Assembly: GCA_020112395.1 (NCBI GenBank)
Contig: JACCEK010000002.1
Coordinates: 496,001 to 560,000 of the forward strand
Source: Aerococcaceae bacterium DSM 111021
GTDB lineage: Bacteria > Bacillota > Bacilli > Lactobacillales > Aerococcaceae
Reading direction: 5' to 3'
Length of the DNA: 64,000 bases
Every line of letters starts with the position of its first letter. The first letter of the stretch is position 1. This document shows positions 26,483 through 35,404 of this stretch, piece by piece. The position numbers and the translations under genes were made by a program. The notes below the pieces were generated by a model that was given only the letters and a program-made list of their open reading frames with translations, had not been told where the DNA came from and ran no database searches.

Positions 26483-27163
26483 CTACTTTCTCGTTTTTGT
26501 TTTATTACGTAATTGACGGTCAAAACGCCAATTGAAAATCGCACCTAACACAAGTGCAATAATTGCAATTGGGATTGACGCAATCGCTAATGAACTTTGG
26601 TTACCGTTCAAACCTAAATCAAAAAGCGTTGCACTAATTAACTGAATTCCTGCTGAACCTGCGAATGTGTTCTGAGCAAAAAAGTTTCCATAGTTATCAG
26701 CTGCTGAAGCACGTGCTTTAATTTTTTCCAGATCTGCTTCACTTAAATTATCAGCTGTATCTGTTTGTGCTGCTGCCTCTGCCATTGGGTAGATCAGTGG
26801 GCGAACAAATTGTGGGTGCCCTCCTAATCGTATTGAAAAGAAGCCTGATAATTCACGAATGGCTTGATACACTGTAAATAACCCACCTGTTGAAAGTCCT
26901 TTAATCTTTTCAATTACACGCACTGCTTGCTCCTTTAATCCAAAAGTCTCTGATAAACCAATCATAGGTAGCGTTAAGAAGAACAACGTCACAAAACGCT
27001 GATTTGTAAATGCCTCGCCTAATATAGTTAAAAACTCTGTGAATGAAATACCTGACACTAACGCTGTTACTAATCCTGCTATAACAACCGTTGCTATTGT
27101 ATCGAATTTTAATATAAACCCTAAAACGATAATGACAATACCTATTAATTTAATCCATTCCAC
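26483..27163 (-). CDS. DUF969 family membrane protein, putative permease subunit
   Basis: 226 aa from GTG 27163, with GAGGAGG 7 bases upstream. About five membrane segments; contains LPMIGLSETFGLKEQA and IRLGGHPQFVRPLIYPMAEAAA, then NYGNFFAQNTFAGSAGIQLI, motifs shared by DUF969 proteins. First gene of the DUF969-DUF979-pcp operon. Probable partner of DUF979 in one transporter. Confidence 0.85.
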   Translation of the reverse strand: MEWIKLIGIVIIVLGFILKFDTIATVVIAGLVTALVSGISFTEFLTILGEAFTNQRFVTLFFLTLPMIGLSETFGLKEQAVRVIEKIKGLSTGGLFTVYQAIRELSGFFSIRLGGHPQFVRPLIYPMAEAAAQTDTADNLSEADLEKIKARASAADNYGNFFAQNTFAGSAGIQLISATLFDLGLNGNQSSLAIASIPIAIIALVLGAIFNWRFDRQLRNKTKTRK

Positions 27164-27311
27164 TTTATTACCTCCTCGTAATATTTATAACTTACCAAAA
27201 TAATATCTAATTCTACCATAAATGAAATAATGATATAACAATAGAAGATACTTTTAATCATTTTCAAATACAGATACAATAGAAGAAATAAGTTAGAAAT
27301 GAGTTTTTAAA

Positions 27312-27854
27312 ATGAAAATACAACGTATTACAAATAATCAATCGCTTTTTTCCGAGGATTTACATAAACTATATTTAGAAGCTTTCCCAGAGAATGAACG
27401 CAAACCTATCGACGCTCTTTATGCCCATCAAGAAGCAGGTTTTTCGGATGTCTTTGTTATCCTAGAGGAAGATAATTCCTTTGTAGGCATGATCACTACG
27501 CTAAAACGACCTCAATTAATGTTTGTTGAGTACTTCGCGATTGCGCCAGAATATCGAGGTCTTGGTTACGGATCTAAAGTTCTGTCGTTGCTTCATAATA
27601 AATACAAGGATGTTCCTATTTGTTTAGAGATTGAAGTTGTAAACACCGAAGCAGGCATTCAAGATGAGCGCGTACGGCGTTTACAATTTTACGAGAACAA
27701 CGGGTTTCAACAGTTGAATATCGTAGTCAATTTGTTTGGTGTAGAATTTGAATTATTAGGTACAAGTTCTGATATTCGTTTTGAAGATTACGCTTTGCTT
27801 TACCAACAAATTCACGGTGAAGCCATCAAAGAAGTTCTTTATTTAATTAAATAA
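27312..27854 (+). CDS. GNAT family N-acetyltransferase
   Basis: 180 aa. Acetyl-CoA-binding motif A in FVEYFAIAPEYRGLGYGSKVLSLLH; the V-type N-terminus has LYLEAFPENERKP, typical of a GNAT group with unknown amine substrates. The ribosome site is weak (no clear AGGAGG). 17 bp upstream of the PAP2 gene, so co-transcribed. Confidence 0.85.
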   Translation: MKIQRITNNQSLFSEDLHKLYLEAFPENERKPIDALYAHQEAGFSDVFVILEEDNSFVGMITTLKRPQLMFVEYFAIAPEYRGLGYGSKVLSLLHNKYKDVPICLEIEVVNTEAGIQDERVRRLQFYENNGFQQLNIVVNLFGVEFELLGTSSDIRFEDYALLYQQIHGEAIKEVLYLIK

Positions 27855-27871
27855 TATATAGAGGTGATTTT

Positions 27872-28516
27872 TTGAATAAAAGATATTTGAATTACTCATT
27901 GCTTGCTCTTATACCTTTTCTGATTATCATTGTCATCATTACATTCAATATGAATACTATTCAGCACATTGATAATCGCGTCACACTGTCGATAATTTCT
28001 TGGCGTACTCCTCAGCTAAGTTCCTTTTTTAGTGCTGTTACGATTCTGGCAAATCCAACTAGTGTGGTGGCAACTGTTTTAATCTTAACAATTATTGCCT
28101 ATGTCCTAACTAAGCGATTCCACTTACCATTATGGATTATATTAACAAATTCAATTGGTAGTTTAGGCTTGAATCCTTTAGTAAAGAATATCATCCAACG
28201 CAGTCGACCTGATGAAGAGCTGAGGTTAGTGCAAGAAGCGAGTTACTCTTTTCCAAGTGGTCATGCCTTTGCATCGATGGTGGCCTTTGGCTGTGTGATT
28301 CTGTTGTTGTTACTATTTTTGAAGCCAAGTGCGTTTCGTGGCGTGTTGATTGTGTTATCTTTTGTTACTATTTTATTAATCGGTTTCAGTCGTATATTCT
28401 TAGGAGTTCACTATTTAAGTGATGTTGTGGCTGGGTTCTCACTAGGCTTATTCTGGCTATTCATATCACTGAGTATCTTTATTCCAAAGACACCTAAAAT
28501 TCGGGTTAAGGAGTAA
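27872..28516 (+). CDS. PAP2-family membrane phosphatase
   Basis: 214 aa from TTG 27872, after GAGGTGA. Six membrane segments. Phosphatase motifs: KNIIQRSRP (KX6RP-like), SYSFPSGHAF (PSGH), and SRIFLGVHYLSDVVAG (SRX5HX3D). It dephosphorylates lipid phosphates such as undecaprenyl pyrophosphate or phosphatidic acid at the outer membrane face; the exact substrate is not set by sequence. Confidence 0.92.
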   Translation: MNKRYLNYSLLALIPFLIIIVIITFNMNTIQHIDNRVTLSIISWRTPQLSSFFSAVTILANPTSVVATVLILTIIAYVLTKRFHLPLWIILTNSIGSLGLNPLVKNIIQRSRPDEELRLVQEASYSFPSGHAFASMVAFGCVILLLLLFLKPSAFRGVLIVLSFVTILLIGFSRIFLGVHYLSDVVAGFSLGLFWLFISLSIFIPKTPKIRVKE

Positions 28517-28538
28517 ATGGGACAACGTTGTCTCATTT
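28515..28538. repeat. Short palindrome, copy 2
   Basis: AAATGGGACAAC / GTTGTCTCATTT, overlapping the PAP2 stop region. Nearly identical to 11355-11377. Confidence 0.5.
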
Positions 28539-28555
28539 ATTTTGACAAGACCCTA

Positions 28556-28605
28556 AACCCCTTGAACAATGCTAGTTAGAACTAGTTTTATCCAAGGGGT
28601 TTTTA
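28556..28605. terminator. Terminator after PAP2 gene
   Basis: AAACCCCTTG / CCAAGGGGTTTTT with an internal CTAGTT-AGAACTAG stem; convergent genes on both sides. Confidence 0.85.
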
Positions 28606-28609
28606 TATT

Positions 28610-29230
28610 CTATAGTGGACCCATCTCTTCTAAATAATCATCCAAACGTCTTTGCCATTTGATGTGATCTTCCTCACCAATCGTCCGAATGACTTGGCAA
28701 GGATTGCCTGCTGCTAATACGTTATCTGGGATATCCTTTGTCACTACTGCGCCAGAACCAATCACAGTATTACTTCCAATAGTCACACCCGGGTTTAAGA
28801 TTGCTCCAGCTCCAATCCAGACATTATCACCAATGGTTACAGCTTGTCCATATTCCACACCCTTGCTTCTTACATCGACGTCGAGTGGATGATTGGCCGT
28901 ATAAATTCCAACTCGAGGACCAATCAAAACATTATGGCCAATAGTTATAGGTGCAATATCCATAAAGATACAATCTAAATTCGCAAAAAAATTATCGCCT
29001 GTCTTTATATAATTACCATATTCACAATAAAAAGGCGGCTCAATATATGCTTGTTTACCTATGTTTGGTATTAAGTTACATAATAATTCGGACCGTTGAT
29101 CTAATTCATCGACGGTTGTCTGATTAAACTCTTTAACGAGAAGTCGGTTTCGACGATTCATTCTTGCAAATTCAGGATCATCTGGTAGGAACAAATCGCC
29201 AGCTTCCATTCTCTCTTTTTGAGTTCTCAT
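28610..29230 (-). CDS. Sugar O-acetyltransferase, maltose-acetyltransferase (Maa/LacA) type
   Basis: 206 aa. N-terminal Mac domain (MRTQKERMEAGDLFLPDDPEFARMNRRNRLLVKEFN), then a left-handed beta-helix with hexapeptide repeats (IGHNVLIGPRVGIYTANHPLDVDVR, VTIGDNVWIGAGAILNPGVTIGSNTVIGSGAVVT). The catalytic His is in TANHPLD. It transfers acetyl from acetyl-CoA to a sugar hydroxyl. RBS AAAGGGG. Confidence 0.93.
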   Translation of the reverse strand: MRTQKERMEAGDLFLPDDPEFARMNRRNRLLVKEFNQTTVDELDQRSELLCNLIPNIGKQAYIEPPFYCEYGNYIKTGDNFFANLDCIFMDIAPITIGHNVLIGPRVGIYTANHPLDVDVRSKGVEYGQAVTIGDNVWIGAGAILNPGVTIGSNTVIGSGAVVTKDIPDNVLAAGNPCQVIRTIGEEDHIKWQRRLDDYLEEMGPL

Positions 29231-29323
29231 GTATAAATCCCCTTTATTGCTATCATAATATTTGTCATTAATAAAAGCTAGCGGTATAGTGAACTCATAA
29301 ATTTTTTTAAAGGAAGAGATAAT

Positions 29324-30223
29324 ATGAAAGATGTCATGATTATTGCGAACCCTTCTTCAGGGCAGCGTCAAGCAGAAAAATATGCACATCAAGCAAAAGA
29401 CATACTTGAAGCCAATGGACGTCATGTAAAAATAAACTTAACTGAATCAGGTGAAGATGTTACAAAGTTTGCTAAAAAAGCCGCGCATGAAAGATACAAT
29501 ACTATTGTTATTTTAGGCGGTGATGGTACGGTATCGCTGATGGCAACGAGTTTAAAAGACGCGACTTATCGTCCAGAGATTGCAATTCTTCCAACAGGAA
29601 CCGTGAATAATGTCGCTCGTGCATTGAATATTGAAGTAAACCTAGATGAAGCCGTCAAAGCACTTCCTCTACTCACACCAAAAACAATCGATGCAGGTCA
29701 AATTAATAACCAAGTTTTCTTGAGTTTGGTTTCAGCTGGTACGATTCCTGAAAGTGTCTTTGATGTCAACGAAGAAGAAAAAGAACGTTTGGGACCTGTA
29801 GCTTACTTAGTCAAAGGGCTTCAAGCATTAAATGAACAAAAGAGTTACCGCCTTAGTATTAATATTGATAACAAAGTCGATGAGTTTGAACTGGACCTCT
29901 TGATGATTGGAGTTTCTAGTAGCGTGGTCGGTTTAAAACATTTTTTTAAAGGCGCTAGCTATGATGATGGTAAGTTGCATGTCTTTGGGTTAAAGAAAAC
30001 TACACTAGGTGATAGAGTCGGTAGTATCGCTAATTGGATATTCAATGCAGAAAATGTCCAAAATAATGGTGTATTCACTGTAGATGCGGAAAAAATTAAG
30101 ATTGAATTATTGAACCAAGATGTCAGCGCACAAGTTGCCGTTGATGGCGACGAAGGCCCTTCCTTCCCAGTAGAAATAAGCATATTACCAAATTACTTAA
30201 CTGTTTTAACCCCTGATGAATAG
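29324..30223 (+). CDS. Diacylglycerol kinase-family lipid kinase
   Basis: 299 aa. NPSSGQ at residues 9-14 and the catalytic GGDGT at residues 65-69, then LPTGTVNNVARAL; the C-terminal beta-sandwich includes VDGDEGPSFPVEI. DagK/YegS/BmrU group: phosphorylates diacylglycerol or a related lipid. AAGGAAGAG precedes ATG. Monocistronic, followed by a terminator and the 41-bp repeat array. Confidence 0.92.
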   Translation: MKDVMIIANPSSGQRQAEKYAHQAKDILEANGRHVKINLTESGEDVTKFAKKAAHERYNTIVILGGDGTVSLMATSLKDATYRPEIAILPTGTVNNVARALNIEVNLDEAVKALPLLTPKTIDAGQINNQVFLSLVSAGTIPESVFDVNEEEKERLGPVAYLVKGLQALNEQKSYRLSINIDNKVDEFELDLLMIGVSSSVVGLKHFFKGASYDDGKLHVFGLKKTTLGDRVGSIANWIFNAENVQNNGVFTVDAEKIKIELLNQDVSAQVAVDGDEGPSFPVEISILPNYLTVLTPDE

Positions 30224-30230
30224 TATTGTT

Positions 30231-30262
30231 AATCCTAACAATGAGGATTGTTAGGATTTTTT
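30231..30262 (+). terminator. Terminator after lipid kinase
   Basis: ATCCTAACAAT / ATTGTTAGGAT followed by TTTTTTAT. Confidence 0.85.
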
Positions 30263-30279
30263 ATTTATACGCCTAACTG

Positions 30280-30811
30280 CCCTTATCATGTGCTGACAAG
30301 GTCAGTTAGGCGTCTTAAGCATCCGGTCATGTGCTGACAAGGCGAGTTAGAACCCTTAAGCGCCGGGTCATGCGATGACAAGGGGAGTTAGACACCTTAA
30401 GCGCCGGGTCATACGGTGACAAGGTGAGTTAGACGCTTTAAGCGCCGGGTCATACGGTGACAAGGTGAGTTAGACGCTTTAAGCGGCGTGTCATACGGTG
30501 ACAAGGTGAGTTAGACGTCTTAAGCGCCGGGTCATGCGATGACAAGGGGAGTTAGACACCTTAAGCACCGTGTCATGCGCTGACAAGGTCAGTTAGACAC
30601 CTTAAGCGCCGGGTCATGCGATGACAAGGGGAGTTAGACACCTTAAGCGCCGGGTCATGCGATGACAAGGGGAGTTAGACCTCTTAAGCGCCGGGTCATA
30701 CGGTGACAAGGTGAGTTAGACGCTTTAAGCGACGTGTCATACGGTGACAAGGTGAGTTAGACGCTTTAAGCGGCGTGTCATACGGTGACAAGGTGAGTTA
30801 GATTTTACTTT
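30280..30811. repeat. Tandem repeat array A: 13 units of exactly 41 bp
   Basis: The conserved TGACAAGG core starts at 30294, 30335, 30376, 30417, 30458, 30499, 30540, 30581, 30622, 30663, 30704, 30745 and 30786: thirteen copies with no drift. Each unit contains an inverted repeat GTCA-N5-TGAC, then AAGG-GAGTTAGAC and a TTTAAG or CTTAAG step. Units fall into two alternating types (GTCATGCGATGACAAGGGG; GTCATACGGTGACAAGGTG). It sits between convergent genes, after a terminator, and has no coding sense. No spacers, so not CRISPR. Confidence 0.95.
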
Positions 30812-30824
30812 ACTCATCCCAAAC

Positions 30825-30848
30825 AAAAAGGCCTTCAGTCAATGAAAG
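30825..30848 (-). terminator. Terminator of the metA operon
   Basis: On the minus strand GGCTTTCA / TGAAGGCC followed by TTTTTGTTT. Confidence 0.7.
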
Positions 30849-30860
30849 CCTCATACTTAA

Positions 30861-32039
30861 TTACCCTAAATTTTCAACGATTGCTTGAACAGCTTTTTCA
30901 ATATTCTCCGGTTTTGTTGCTAGGTTTAAGCGAATGAATCCTTCGTAACCCTCACCAAACCACTCACCATAATCAACAGCAATTCCACATTTTTCTTGAA
31001 TAAATTCGACCATCTGATTATTATCCACTACGGCTCTTAGGTCAACAAAGATTAAGTAAGTTCCTTCCAGTGGAGATACGACAATTTTAGGGGCGAATTT
31101 ACCAAAGTAATCACGAATTATTTCGTAATTGTGATAGATTACTTTCTTTAATGAATCCATCCAGTCAACACCGTCAACATAAGCCGCTTCTGTTGCCAAT
31201 AGACCCATAATATTCGCTTCTGATTTAACCATCCTATTTGCAAAAGTATCATACTGCTCTCGTAGTTTATCATCAGTAATCACTATATTACAATGTGTTA
31301 ATCCAGCAATGTTAAAGGATTTGGATGCTGAATTCACAGTAATTAAGCGGTCACGGTGAGCACTTTCTGAAACATTTGCTGCGGGGATATGTTCTCGTTC
31401 AAATGTAAAATCTTGATGAATTTCATCAGATATAATTAAAACATCGTATTTACGACAGATTGCGAACAATTTGGCTTGCTCTTCTTCAGTCCAAACACGG
31501 CCAACTGGATTATGTGGTGAGCAATGAATATACAACTTAACAGAGTGATCAATAACAGCCTGTTCAAACTGGTCAAAATCGATTGTATAGTAACCATCAT
31601 TATTCACTAAATCAACACTCACTAATTGACGTTTTGTATCACGAACGGCTTCACTAAAAGGATAGTAAACAGGTGGTTGAATAATAACTGAATCGTTTTC
31701 TTTGGTAAAAGCGTATAATAAGTGGTAAATAGCTTGGACAGCTCCGGTTGAAAACCGAACCCACTCTTCTTTGATTGGAAAAGAAAAATGTGCCTCCATC
31801 CAGCTACTGTAAGCTGAGTAATATGATTTATCAGCAAATGTATACCCATAAACTCCATGTAATACACGGTCCTTTAATGATTTAGTGATTGCTTCGCTCA
31901 CTTTAAAGTCCATATCCGCTACCCATAATGGGAGTAAATCTGGCTGGCCAAAACGTTGCTCCAGCAAGTCCCATTTAAGGGAGTTCGTATGTCGGCGTTC
32001 AACATAATATTTATCCACAAATTCTTCTATTTCCACCAA
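30861..32039 (-). CDS. patB: PatB/MalY-type cystathionine beta-lyase
   Basis: 392 aa from TTG 32039 (or GTG 32036; AGAAGG lies 7-10 bases upstream). Aminotransferase-fold PLP enzyme: LPLWVADMDFKV, HCSPHNPVGRVWT, SDEIHQDF, Schiff-base lysine in NSASKSFNIAGL. MalY/PatB enzymes cleave cystathionine (or cysteine) to homocysteine, pyruvate and ammonia. Third gene of the Met T-box operon, 36 bp after the gamma-synthase gene, so it likely makes the homocysteine step. Confidence 0.9.
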   Translation of the reverse strand: MVEIEEFVDKYYVERRHTNSLKWDLLEQRFGQPDLLPLWVADMDFKVSEAITKSLKDRVLHGVYGYTFADKSYYSAYSSWMEAHFSFPIKEEWVRFSTGAVQAIYHLLYAFTKENDSVIIQPPVYYPFSEAVRDTKRQLVSVDLVNNDGYYTIDFDQFEQAVIDHSVKLYIHCSPHNPVGRVWTEEEQAKLFAICRKYDVLIISDEIHQDFTFEREHIPAANVSESAHRDRLITVNSASKSFNIAGLTHCNIVITDDKLREQYDTFANRMVKSEANIMGLLATEAAYVDGVDWMDSLKKVIYHNYEIIRDYFGKFAPKIVVSPLEGTYLIFVDLRAVVDNNQMVEFIQEKCGIAVDYGEWFGEGYEGFIRLNLATKPENIEKAVQAIVENLG

Positions 32040-32074
32040 AAATCTACCTTCTTTCTACAACAAATATCTAAACA

Positions 32075-33166
32075 TTATTTAACTTTTAAAGCAACTTTCA
32101 AGTCTTGGATTAAATCATCAACATCTTCCAAACCAACAGATAATCTTAATAAATCAGGTGTTAAACCGTATGATTCTCGCAGTGATTTTGGAATATCAGC
32201 ATGCGTCTGCGTTGTTGGATATGTAATTAGACTTTCTACTCCGCCTAAACTTTCAGCGTAAGTAAAGAGAGCTAATCTTTCTAAGAACGGACCAACTGCC
32301 TGTTCATTTTTTAAGCGAATACTTATCATCGCCCCTTTACCCGCATAAAGAACTTCTTTAATTTGAGTTTGTTGTTTTAACCATGTGACAATTTCTCTCG
32401 CTGTCTTTTCTTGACGATCAATGCGAACCGGTAATGTCTTCAAGCTTCGGATAAATAACCAACAGTCAAACGGAGATAAAGTGGGACCAGTTGTATTCGA
32501 CAGCCAACTTAGTTTCTCACCTATCTTTTGATTATTCGTCACAACCACACCAGCTAAAATGTCATTATGTCCCGTTAAATACTTGGTACCGGAATGAATA
32601 ACAATATCCGCTCCCAAATCTAAAGGTCTTTGACGAAGTGGCGTCAACAAAGTATTATCTACCAGTAGTAGCGCATCATGTCGATGACTCAAATCAGCTA
32701 TCCGCTGGATATCAACTTCTTTCATTAATGGATTGGTTGGCGTCTCAATAAATATACCATCTACTTCATCTGTTATAATTTTTTCTAAATCTTCCTCCGA
32801 TTCAAAATAACTAAATCGTGAGTAACCTTGAGCTTCAAGATGCTCAAAATAACGAAAACTGCCTCCATACAAGTCACGAGACACTAAAAAGTGACTCCCA
32901 GGATTAAATACTTGAAAAGCGAGTTGCACAGCACTCATTCCTGAACTCGTCACAACAGCTTTCACTCCACCCTCTAGATCCGCTAATCCATGTTCCAAAA
33001 TCTCACGTGTTGGGTTTTTCGTTCGTGTATAATCATAGCCTGTACTCTGGCCTAAACCAGGGTGGGCGTAAGTTGTGGCCAAGTGGATTGGCGCTACAAC
33101 AGCTCCAGTTGTTGGGTCCTGACGATTACCTAATTGAACAAGCTTAGTGTTAAGATGTGTGCTCAT
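32075..33166 (-). CDS. Trans-sulfuration PLP enzyme (cystathionine gamma-synthase / O-acetylhomoserine lyase type)
   Basis: 363 aa. Cys/Met metabolism PLP family: YDYTRTKNPTREILEHGLADLEGG, SRDLYGGSFRYFEHL, PTNPLMKEVDI, PLP lysine in HSGTKYLTGHNDILAG. Start ATG 33166 lies inside the 3' end of metA (17-bp overlap) with GAAGGAGG. With MetA making O-acetylhomoserine and PatB following, the MetI-like gamma-synthase role is favoured; direct sulfhydrylase or MetC-type lyase activity cannot be excluded. Confidence 0.9.
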   Translation of the reverse strand: MSTHLNTKLVQLGNRQDPTTGAVVAPIHLATTYAHPGLGQSTGYDYTRTKNPTREILEHGLADLEGGVKAVVTSSGMSAVQLAFQVFNPGSHFLVSRDLYGGSFRYFEHLEAQGYSRFSYFESEEDLEKIITDEVDGIFIETPTNPLMKEVDIQRIADLSHRHDALLLVDNTLLTPLRQRPLDLGADIVIHSGTKYLTGHNDILAGVVVTNNQKIGEKLSWLSNTTGPTLSPFDCWLFIRSLKTLPVRIDRQEKTAREIVTWLKQQTQIKEVLYAGKGAMISIRLKNEQAVGPFLERLALFTYAESLGGVESLITYPTTQTHADIPKSLRESYGLTPDLLRLSVGLEDVDDLIQDLKVALKVK

Positions 33167-34094
33167 TGTGTTTGTCCTCCTTCAAAATATCTTTCAAGTC
33201 ATAATAAGTATGTTGATATACGTTATTTAGCCAATTATTGTATAAAATAAACGCATAGCTTCGCCAACTGAATAGCGGTTTTTTCGTATCATCATCGTTT
33301 GGATAATAATTTTCTGGTGGTTGAATCTTATAACCAGCTTCTTTATCTCGCTGGTACTCTTGTTCTAACGTATCTCGGTCATATTCCAAATGGCCTAATA
33401 AGAAGATATTTCGAAAATCTGTTGTCGTAATAATGTCAGGTCCAAATTCAGGATGCGAGGTGACGACAGTTAAGTTTTTTTCTGCCTTTATATCATTCAA
33501 GTTAATTGATGTATGACGCGATTGCGGTACACAATAAGTATCATTAAACCCTCGAATTAAAGGGTGTCGCTCCTCTTTCACATCGTATTCATAAATTCCA
33601 AATAACTTGTGGTCCAGTTTATAGTTTTCAATACCGTAATCATAATGCAACGCAAATTGCGCACCCCAACATATGAATAGACGTGAGAAGACATTACGCT
33701 CAGACCACTTCAAAATCATCTTCAACTCATCAATATAATCAACTTGATTGTATTTTAATTGCTCAACGGGCGCTCCAGTTATGATTAATCCATCATATTG
33801 ATTGTCTTTAACTTGATAAAAGGTTTTGTAAAACTGATTCAAATGACTGACCGGTGTATTTGCTGCATCATGCGTTGTTGTATACATCAAATCAACTTCA
33901 ATTTGTAAAGGTGTGTTACCTAATAAGCGCAACAGTTGGAGTTCTGTCGCTTCTTTTTTAGGCATTAAGTTTAATATTAATATTTTTAACGGTCGAATAT
34001 CTTGAGTACGAGCTCGACTTTCATCCATCGTTACAATCTGTTCTCTTTCTAATTCTTTACGTATAGGTAATCCTTGGACAACTTTAATTGGCAT
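33150..34094 (-). CDS. metAA: Homoserine O-acetyltransferase, MetA type
   Basis: 314 aa. MetA fold with catalytic C142 (FICWGAQF) and the His-Glu pair in GHLEYD. Residue 111 is Glu (TGAPVEQL), which in this family selects acetyl-CoA, whereas Gly gives succinyl-CoA. It makes O-acetyl-L-homoserine, the first committed step of methionine synthesis. First gene after a Met T-box; its 3' end overlaps the next gene by 17 bp, suggesting translational coupling. Confidence 0.95.
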   Translation of the reverse strand: MPIKVVQGLPIRKELEREQIVTMDESRARTQDIRPLKILILNLMPKKEATELQLLRLLGNTPLQIEVDLMYTTTHDAANTPVSHLNQFYKTFYQVKDNQYDGLIITGAPVEQLKYNQVDYIDELKMILKWSERNVFSRLFICWGAQFALHYDYGIENYKLDHKLFGIYEYDVKEERHPLIRGFNDTYCVPQSRHTSINLNDIKAEKNLTVVTSHPEFGPDIITTTDFRNIFLLGHLEYDRDTLEQEYQRDKEAGYKIQPPENYYPNDDDTKKPLFSWRSYAFILYNNWLNNVYQHTYYDLKDILKEDKHNEHTS

Positions 34095-34125
34095 ACTTAA
34101 CTTCCTTCCTTTGATAAAATAAAAA

Positions 34126-34420
34126 AAGTCCCTAATCAGTTTTACCTGATTAGGGACGACTATATCGTGTTACCACCCAAATTCGCACTTATCTTTCAAT
34201 AAATGCCTCAAAACGTCTATATAAACGTCTGCAATATATCGGTTGCCCCCGTTAGAAAAGCTTCCACTTGTCTAATACTCAGAGTTCATCTTCACGCTTC
34301 TTCATTGTACCCTTTCACACCATCCGGGCTCTCTGTGCCAAATCCAATTCGTTACTCTTCTCTTCGTCGTTTTTATCATTAAATTCTCATTATTTATTAA
34401 TATTCTATCGAAGACCTATC
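34126..34420 (-). promoter_or_regulatory. T-box riboswitch, methionine specifier (metA operon)
   Basis: Minus strand: Stem I starts CAGAGAGCC; specifier loop TGAAGATGA with ATG at 34287-34289, closed by CAGAG/CTCTG. T-box GGGTGGTAACACG at 34166-34178. Terminator GTCCCTAATCAG / CTGATTAGGGAC at 34128-34157 with a U run. Uncharged tRNA-Met should allow read-through into metA. Same specifier register as the metQ T-box. Confidence 0.92.
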
Positions 34421-34456
34421 TTAAAGTCAACATGATAAATAAAATAGCCACCACAA

Positions 34457-35404
34457 TTAATTCATATTGGCTAACACATCGCCTAACATTGCTTTGAATC
34501 TGTCGCTATCAATATTTTCAATAATACGTATGTTTGGTGCTTGACCTAACTCTTTTTCTCGGTCAACTAAGTTGAATCCTCGAGTTAAGTTTCCACCTGT
34601 TTCAATATCTACATAATAATCTGTGGCTTTAAGCACAATTGACTCATCTGCTGCTACAGCTGCAAGTAAAGAATCAGTACACGTAATCCCATCTACACCA
34701 CGTTTAGCAAACTCAAATGCTTTTACGAATAAATTTACATCTAGGAAGAACTTCGATCCTTTTGTGTCCAAGGCTTCAATAATCGCAATGTCGTCATCAT
34801 AGATGACACCATAGTATAAACTTGCATCCCAAGTTACCAAAGTCTGTGGGACACCCGAATGAAGTACAATTCGCGCTGCTTCAGGATCAACATAGAAATT
34901 GTATTCTGCCACTGCCGCAACATTCCCTAAAGCATTATTAATTCCGCCCATAATCCAAATGTGCTTAATATCCGCTAAGATAGTTGGATCACGCTTGATA
35001 GCCATCGCAATATTTGTCAAAGGAGCGAGAGCGATGATTTCAATCTCACCAGGATTCTCTTTAATTGTTCGAATCATAAAGTCGACCGCATGCTCATCTT
35101 CCGCAACTTGGTTTGGCTTAGGAAAGACTGCGTCCCCCATCCCATTGCCACCTTGAATTTCTTCAACCGTTAAATGTTTTTTTAAAGGCAATGAAATCAT
35201 CGGACTTTCATGTCCTTTAAATACAGGTACTTTCTCTTGAGGGTCAAAGGTTTCAACCGTCACTAAAGCATTCTCAACTTGCTGATTAAACTCGACGTTC
35301 CCTGAAGCGATCGTAATCCCTTCTACTTTAAAATGATGTAAAGCCATCAGTATCGCAGTTGTATCGTCTCCAGCAGTATCTGTATCAATAATTACACGTC
35401 TCAT
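34457..35404 (-). CDS. Nucleoside hydrolase (inosine-uridine preferring family)
   Basis: 315 aa. The Ca2+/ribose-binding signature DTDTAGDD is at residues 7-14; later EIIALAPLTNIAMAI, WIMGGINN, EYNFYVDPEAARIV. It cleaves the N-glycosidic bond of nucleosides to ribose and base. Its ATG overlaps the stop of the GNAT gene upstream (ATGA), so they are translationally coupled. Specificity (RihA/B-like) is unclear. Confidence 0.92.
   Translation of the reverse strand: MRRVIIDTDTAGDDTTAILMALHHFKVEGITIASGNVEFNQQVENALVTVETFDPQEKVPVFKGHESPMISLPLKKHLTVEEIQGGNGMGDAVFPKPNQVAEDEHAVDFMIRTIKENPGEIEIIALAPLTNIAMAIKRDPTILADIKHIWIMGGINNALGNVAAVAEYNFYVDPEAARIVLHSGVPQTLVTWDASLYYGVIYDDDIAIIEALDTKGSKFFLDVNLFVKAFEFAKRGVDGITCTDSLLAAVAADESIVLKATDYYVDIETGGNLTRGFNLVDREKELGQAPNIRIIENIDSDRFKAMLGDVLANMN

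Noticed and set aside
30280-30811. CRISPR array
   Set aside because: All 41 bp of each unit are conserved; there are no unique spacers and no cas genes nearby.
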